Shown one piece after another: positions 61,426-64,000 of a DNA stretch of 64,000 nt (within the stretch, counting starts at the first letter, position 1; every line of letters begins with the position of its first letter). The stretch covers positions 1 through 64,000 of the forward strand of contig FLMG01004571.1 in the NCBI GenBank assembly GCA_900088475.1. The letters run 5' to 3'. The notes under the pieces were generated by a model that ran no database searches, was not told where the DNA came from, and was given only the letters and a program-made list of their open reading frames with translations. Made by a program: the position numbers and the translations under genes. Origin of the DNA: Hyphochytrium catenoides. Taxonomy: Eukaryota > Sar > Hyphochytriomycetes > Hyphochytriales > Hyphochytriaceae.

Positions 61426-63985
61426 GTGGCAAGCTACCCAGTCTCTTATTCACCTTCTACCATAGATCTGAACAGCCGCATGGCTCACGAGTTTGTCGAG
61501 ATTGATGTTAGAGAATGCGCTGTGCATTCCACATCGGTTGATGGAGGTGGCTTTTGGGCTGTTATTGTGCATAGTGGTGCAGGTCAGCACCCGCCTGACA
61601 GCAGCACAGAGGCGTCTCAGTTCCATAAAGCAATGAAAGAAGCGTGCGCAGCGGCTTCCGAGATATTAAAAGTAAGCAGGGCCACTGAACTGCGTGCCGA
61701 CTTTTGTCCATGAGCATCTCGCTCAAGTCGTGCTCAGTGGCCATCCTCATAAGAACCGCCGTAATACACTTCTTCGAACTCTAATAACAAGTTCTTCTCC
61801 CTCAAAGCTCTTACCTCCTGGCTTATCTAGCTATCCTTCTTTGAATTCCCGCACAGTCTGCCCATGGAGATGCCATCTCAGCAGTGACAAGAGCAATCCG
61901 CACTTTGGAAGATGATGAGGTGACTAATGCTGGATATGGTTCAAACCTTACCTCGAAGGGCAAGGTGGAGTGTGATGCCGGTATCATGTGCGGCAACTCG
62001 AGACTATCTGCCCATGTGGGAGCAGTGTCGAGGGTCAAAAACCCTATAGACTTAGCCTGCGCACTCTTGAGGCGCTACAAGAAGGTATCAATGCTGAGCA
62101 ATGAATTGGGCCCTCTTCGTCCACACTTGGCTAGGTTTAGACATGTCCATCCGAACCACACTATAGTTGAGGGGCTCATCTCTTTGTCCGTTTGCCTGTC
62201 TCTTTCCAGCGTTGGTTTTTCGTAGAGCTTGATAGTTCTCATTTGTCTCTCAGTTTACTCTCGCTCGCATGACACACGTTTGTCCTCTTCACTTCGAATT
62301 TGGAATATTACCTTCGTCTCACGTTTCTTACTAAGGCCTCTGGACCTACTCGTACCCTATAGAGATATGATCTCATTCCTGCATTCGTTTATGTCTTTCG
62401 GTGCTCTCAGTTGACACTCTGCCCCTTGTATGGTCCGACTTCCACTCTATGCCAATACCGGGATGTATAGGGAAGACGCTCACTTGATAGAGTATCTCCC
62501 TTGTTTCTTGGCGGTGCTGGTGCCACCTCCTGGGCCAAGAGGCATGACGTGAAGATTTTAAAAGACAAGAATGCGCTGGTATGTAAGCAAGATATCTTAG
62601 AGGTAAGCCCGACCTAACCTTCGAATCTCGCCTTTCACCAAGGTCTCTCCTCCAGCGATGAGAGCTTGGCAACACTACCAGGGCCTCCTCGCAGAAGAGG
62701 AGAACGGAAGTGGACAGAGTAGGAGAAAAAGAAGGAGACAGGAAGGCACTGCCAAGAGGAAAGAGGTGCAAGGGAAGATGATGGATACGGTGGGGGCAAT
62801 CTGCATCGACAGCCGTGGAAGGGTGGCTGCCGGTATGCAGCGCTCATCTACTGCCTACATATCCTATACATGTTGCCTAACCGATGGGCCCCTCCTCCTC
62901 TCGGCCCTTCATGACTACCCATCACTACTCCTAGCGCCTTAGTTCCTTAGGCCCTATAGCAATGTCTTGGACCTACTCTTGCCGCCTAACGCACATTCGT
63001 TTCATCCTTGCGCCCTCTCGTCGTAACCTATCTCATAGGAGTATCCAGCGGCGGCATTGCGATGAAGTCTTCGGGGCGTATCGGCCATGCCGCCTGTCGA
63101 GGAGCAGGATGCTGGGCTCAAGATGGCTCTCTCTCCTCTCCAGGAATCAGCGTCTCCACGTCAGGTAATAGAAAACTTCTTTATGGCTGCAGCGTGTTGG
63201 GGATCAAGCTGCAACGAAGCAACCCGGCTGTTCCATACAAACTCTCTAGCCATGGTCTCGGAGATGAAAAGCGTTGGTGGAAAGAGAGCAGATATGGATA
63301 GGGGATAATGAACCGAAGAAGTTCCATGAAAGTTCCTAACTGTTGGGAATGACTAAGCGGAAAGCGAGAGGATGAAGGAGCTAGAACAGGTGAGAGCTAA
63401 GCTGCTCGTCAAACCGTCCAGGCTGCGGAGAGGAAATCATGCACTCAATGCTCGCGATGAGATGTGCAGAAATAATCCAGCAGGCACAAGGGGATGAGCT
63501 GCGGTACGTTGATCAAATTGCGTTCAAGGATCATCTATCTGATAGGCTTTGTGTCAAACTGTGTCGTCCTACTCCTGTCAGGCGAAAAGAAATAGAGGCT
63601 TTTTTCCAAGATGGGAACGCAGAGGCTGGGATAATTGGATTAATCGCCGATAAAGGTACAATTCATAACAGAAAAGAAGCGAAGGGAAGGGAGTTGGATG
63701 GTCAAAGTGCATCCTGTTAGACGTAACTTATTCTTCCTGTCCGCTCACTCAATTTTTCTGAAGGGACGATTAAGGGCTTTGCAGCTCATGTCACACCCAG
63801 CTTCGGTGTGGGATACTGCTCAAGCGTGAGCCCTCAACCTTCAGTGAGTGCCGCGGTTCTAACCTCAAGTGGCTCTCCATCTCATAACTGACGGCCTTTG
63901 TCTTCAGACCAGCATTCTTAGAAGCGTAAAGGGCGAAAATCCGGTGGTCTTCAGAATGCTAGAGCTGTCGCCACCACCAGCCTAG
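61426..63985 (+). CDS. Taspase-1-like threonine aspartase (8 exons)
   Basis: Exons 61426-61671, 61857-62084, 62471-62578, 62643-62832, 63039-63164, 63422-63655, 63764-63843, 63908-63985 splice in perfect phase to 429 residues (human taspase-1 is 420). Conserved blocks: AVIVHSGAGQHPP near the start, TNAGYGSNL, ECDAGIMCGN, GAVSRVKNPIDLA, PLFLGGAGATSWA, then MMDTVGAICID, in which Thr243 is the expected autocleavage nucleophile, GVSSGGIAMKSSGRIG, AGCWAQ, and STSGCGEEI. A basic linker (about 220-238, RRKRRRQEG) precedes the nucleophile, as in human taspase where the loop carries the nuclear signal. The enzyme is an Ntn-hydrolase that self-cleaves before Thr and cuts substrates after Asp. The taspase assignment over plain asparaginase or glycosylasparaginase rests on the long basic loop and the overall block order. 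Met at 61480 is an alternative start. Confidence 0.93.
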
Positions 63986-64000
63986 GCGTCGCGGCAGAAT

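Overview
The window is nuclear DNA from a unicellular eukaryote. The genes carry many short GT-AG introns (about 65-400 bp), sit on both strands with little operon-like order, and are separated by long stretches with (CT)n/(GA)n tracts. I could phase exons by hand for most genes, and nearly every proposed junction keeps frame. The gene set and the style of the proteins (a plasmepsin-like membrane aspartyl protease, a calcineurin-like phosphatase with EF-hands, several rapidly diverging secreted proteins) suggest an alveolate or other SAR-group protist, possibly perkinsid-like. That is an inference; nothing here fixes the species. Two runs of N (32596-32655 and 44627-44707) show this is a scaffold.

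Layout. 0-20 kb holds the 5' end of a coiled-coil gene (-), a ZIP-family metal transporter (+, single exon), an ERK-type MAP kinase (+, 9 exons), an ankyrin-repeat protein (-), the splicing factor CWC25 (+, 7 exons), a MoaB/CinA-type molybdopterin-binding protein with a mitochondrial-looking presequence (+, 6 exons), and the ubiquitin-eS31 (S27a) fusion (-, 2 exons). 20-38 kb holds an orphan secreted protein (-), a tail-anchored coiled-coil protein (-, 5 exons), a CLASP-type microtubule protein ending in a membrane anchor (-, 9 exons), a small coiled-coil protein (+) and a seven-blade RCC1 protein (-, at least 19 exons, including a 14-nt microexon and a probable GC-AG intron). 38-50 kb is gene-poor and holds two pairs of secreted paralogues, each pair in opposite orientation. 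50-64 kb holds a calcineurin-like phosphatase with two EF-hands and two C-terminal membrane segments (-, 16 exons), a Spc24-type kinetochore subunit (+), a membrane-anchored pepsin-family protease (-) and a taspase-1-like threonine aspartase (+, 8 exons).

How they fit. Most are single-copy housekeeping or signalling genes with no evident operon logic. Two local themes stand out. First, three proteins end in membrane anchors that their usual relatives lack or that suggest tethering: CLASP, its coiled-coil neighbour and the Ca2+-type phosphatase. They hint at microtubule and calcium signalling organised on a membrane. Second, the 39-50 kb block is a small cluster of secreted protein families with conserved signal peptides and divergent mature regions.
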